Assembly (NCBI GenBank): GCA_014804265.1
Contig: JAAVAC010000019.1
Coordinates: 1-52,614 of the forward strand
Source: Lachnospiraceae bacterium
GTDB lineage: Bacteria; Bacillota; Clostridia; Lachnospirales; Lachnospiraceae
Direction: 5' to 3'
DNA length: 52,614 nucleotides
Shown here: positions 52,006 through 52,614 of the stretch, in pieces
Layout of the letters: every line of letters begins with the position of its first letter
Numbering within the stretch: the first letter of the stretch is position 1
Notes under the pieces: generated by a model
The model's input: only the letters and a program-made list of their open reading frames with translations
Databases searched by the model: none
Told to the model about the DNA's origin: nothing
Program-made: the position numbers and the translations under genes

Positions 52006-52386
52006 ATGGCATTTCGTGAAAAATTAGGAGAGTTTGCAAAAACAGCATGTGACAAAACCGGAGAAGCGGTAGAATACACCAGATTAAATGCAAAAATCTT
52101 TTCTGAAAAGAACGCAATCAAGGACGATTACAAAAAGCTGGGAGAATATATGTATCAGGCATATAAAGACGGCGCTGCCATGGATGAGAGGGCCTTGGAT
52201 TTCTGCCGCTCCATCGATGCCCACAACATGATTATTGAAAGTACTCAGGAAGACTTGAACCACTTCAAGACAACACAGGAAAAAACAAAGACAGCATCTG
52301 ACGACTCTGCCGCAAATACTGTCATTGTATCTCAGGTAATAAATACATCCAAAGACGAAGTGGAAATGACCGCTGAGGATATCTAA
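52006..52386 (+). CDS. Small helical protein of unknown function (126 aa)
   Basis: 126 residues starting MAFREKLGEFAKTACDKTGE, largely helical, with YTRLNAKIFSEKNAIKDDYK and KKLGEYMYQAYKDGA, and an unstructured acidic tail (TSKDEVEMTAEDI). No membrane segment. The pattern of a helical body with LGEYMYQAYKDG recurs in small clostridial proteins of unknown role. AGGAGG lies 8 nt before the ATG. It is a single-gene unit with its own promoter and terminator. Confidence 0.75.
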   Translation: MAFREKLGEFAKTACDKTGEAVEYTRLNAKIFSEKNAIKDDYKKLGEYMYQAYKDGAAMDERALDFCRSIDAHNMIIESTQEDLNHFKTTQEKTKTASDDSAANTVIVSQVINTSKDEVEMTAEDI

Positions 52387-52415
52387 CCATCATTTATCAC
52401 ACAAAGGATTTTCCC

Positions 52416-52446
52416 TCCCCGATTTAAAATCGGGGAATTTTCTTTT
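52416..52446 (+). terminator. Terminator after the 126-aa gene
   Basis: TCCCCGATT (52416-52424) pairs with AATCGGGGA (52428-52436), loop 3 nt, followed by ATTTTCTTTTT. Confidence 0.85.
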
Positions 52447-52455
52447 TCAAACCTG

Positions 52456-52614
52456 CTACGCATCCTCCACTTCAATAAAGTCCGCTGACTCAATGGTAAG
52501 CAGATCCTCTTTCGTAGGATTTTCCATGCCGATCAATCTGGTGGCCTGATTGGAAATTGCCCGCTCCAGCATATTCCGCACATCTCTTGCATTTGCGAAA
52601 TTTTCCGGGCGCAT
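52456..52614 (-). CDS. AAA ATPase C-terminus (SpoVK/CbbX-like), partial
   Basis: Final 52 codons of a gene that continues past the right edge; the segment starts MRPENFANARDVRNMLERAI and ends IESADFIEVEDA. The N-A-R-x-V-R sensor-2 region followed by E-x-A-I-x-N-Q-A-x-R-L is that of SpoVK/CbbX-type AAA proteins. The true start lies outside the window. Confidence 0.75.
   Translation of the reverse strand: MRPENFANARDVRNMLERAISNQATRLIGMENPTKEDLLTIESADFIEVEDA

Noticed and set aside
1-52614. CRISPR arrays, tRNA or rRNA genes
   Set aside because: No regularly spaced repeats and no cloverleaf-like or ribosomal sequences were recognised by eye.

Overview
The window looks like chromosomal DNA from a low-to-moderate G+C Firmicute, most likely a gut-type clostridium (Lachnospiraceae-like). 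This is inferred from strong AGGAGG-type ribosome binding sites, frequent GTG/TTG starts, a Trp-type T-box leader, a clustered folate operon, PyrB-PyrI, a DUF5050 protein, and envelope genes with no sign of an outer membrane. The species cannot be fixed from sequence alone. No rRNA, tRNA, CRISPR array or complete insertion sequence was seen.

Layout. 1-3.7 kb (minus): the start of a Ppx/GppA phosphatase, pheA, a flavin oxidoreductase and a small unknown gene. 3.9-4.9 kb (plus): a membrane-tethered DUF5050 beta-propeller protein. 5-25.1 kb (minus): about 20 kb of 14 tightly spaced genes forming a Gram-positive-type Pel exopolysaccharide locus: sugar-nucleotide dehydrogenase, GT4, GT8, GT2, UDP-HexNAc 4-epimerase, DUF2194 protein, PelF, PelG, PelD (fused to an SDR-like domain), PelE, a large membrane protein, GT4, an anchored pullulanase and GT8. 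A divergent Wzx-like flippase follows (25.4-26.9 kb, plus). 26.9-31.1 kb (minus): folate operon folC-folE-HD protein-folP-folBK. 31.16-31.39 kb: a 230-nt near-perfect palindrome. 31.6-32.8 kb (plus): a YopT/C58-like cysteine-protease-like protein and a CmpB-family membrane protein. 32.9-35.5 kb: a PH-domain protein, a membrane diguanylate cyclase and a small coiled-coil protein.

35.6-37.6 kb is a recombination scar. It holds a fragment of a diverged pyrB, the 5' end of a glycosyltransferase gene, an Rpn-type nuclease/transposase gene and the first codons of a nitroreductase. Intact pyrB-pyrI follows (37.7-39.1 kb). 39.1-47.6 kb (minus) is an operon that resembles dlt (adenylation enzyme, carrier protein, MBOAT, SGNH/DltD-like protein) but adds a stand-alone formyltransferase and a PP-loop amidotransferase-like protein, followed by an OmpR-type two-component system. 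47.8-51.0 kb (minus) is a predicted tryptophan ABC transporter (trpXYZ-like) behind a UGG T-box. The window ends with two small unknown genes and the C-terminus of an AAA ATPase.

How it fits together. The Pel genes predict c-di-GMP-gated export: PelD keeps an RxxD inhibitory-site motif beside a ruined GGDEF motif, and an apparently active diguanylate cyclase lies about 8 kb from the locus. The epimerase and dehydrogenase could supply UDP-GalNAc and a HexNAc uronic acid. The least familiar system is the dlt-like operon, which reads as machinery to activate an amino or related acid, load it on a carrier, perhaps N-formylate it, and transfer it across the membrane to an envelope polymer. The substrate and product are unknown.
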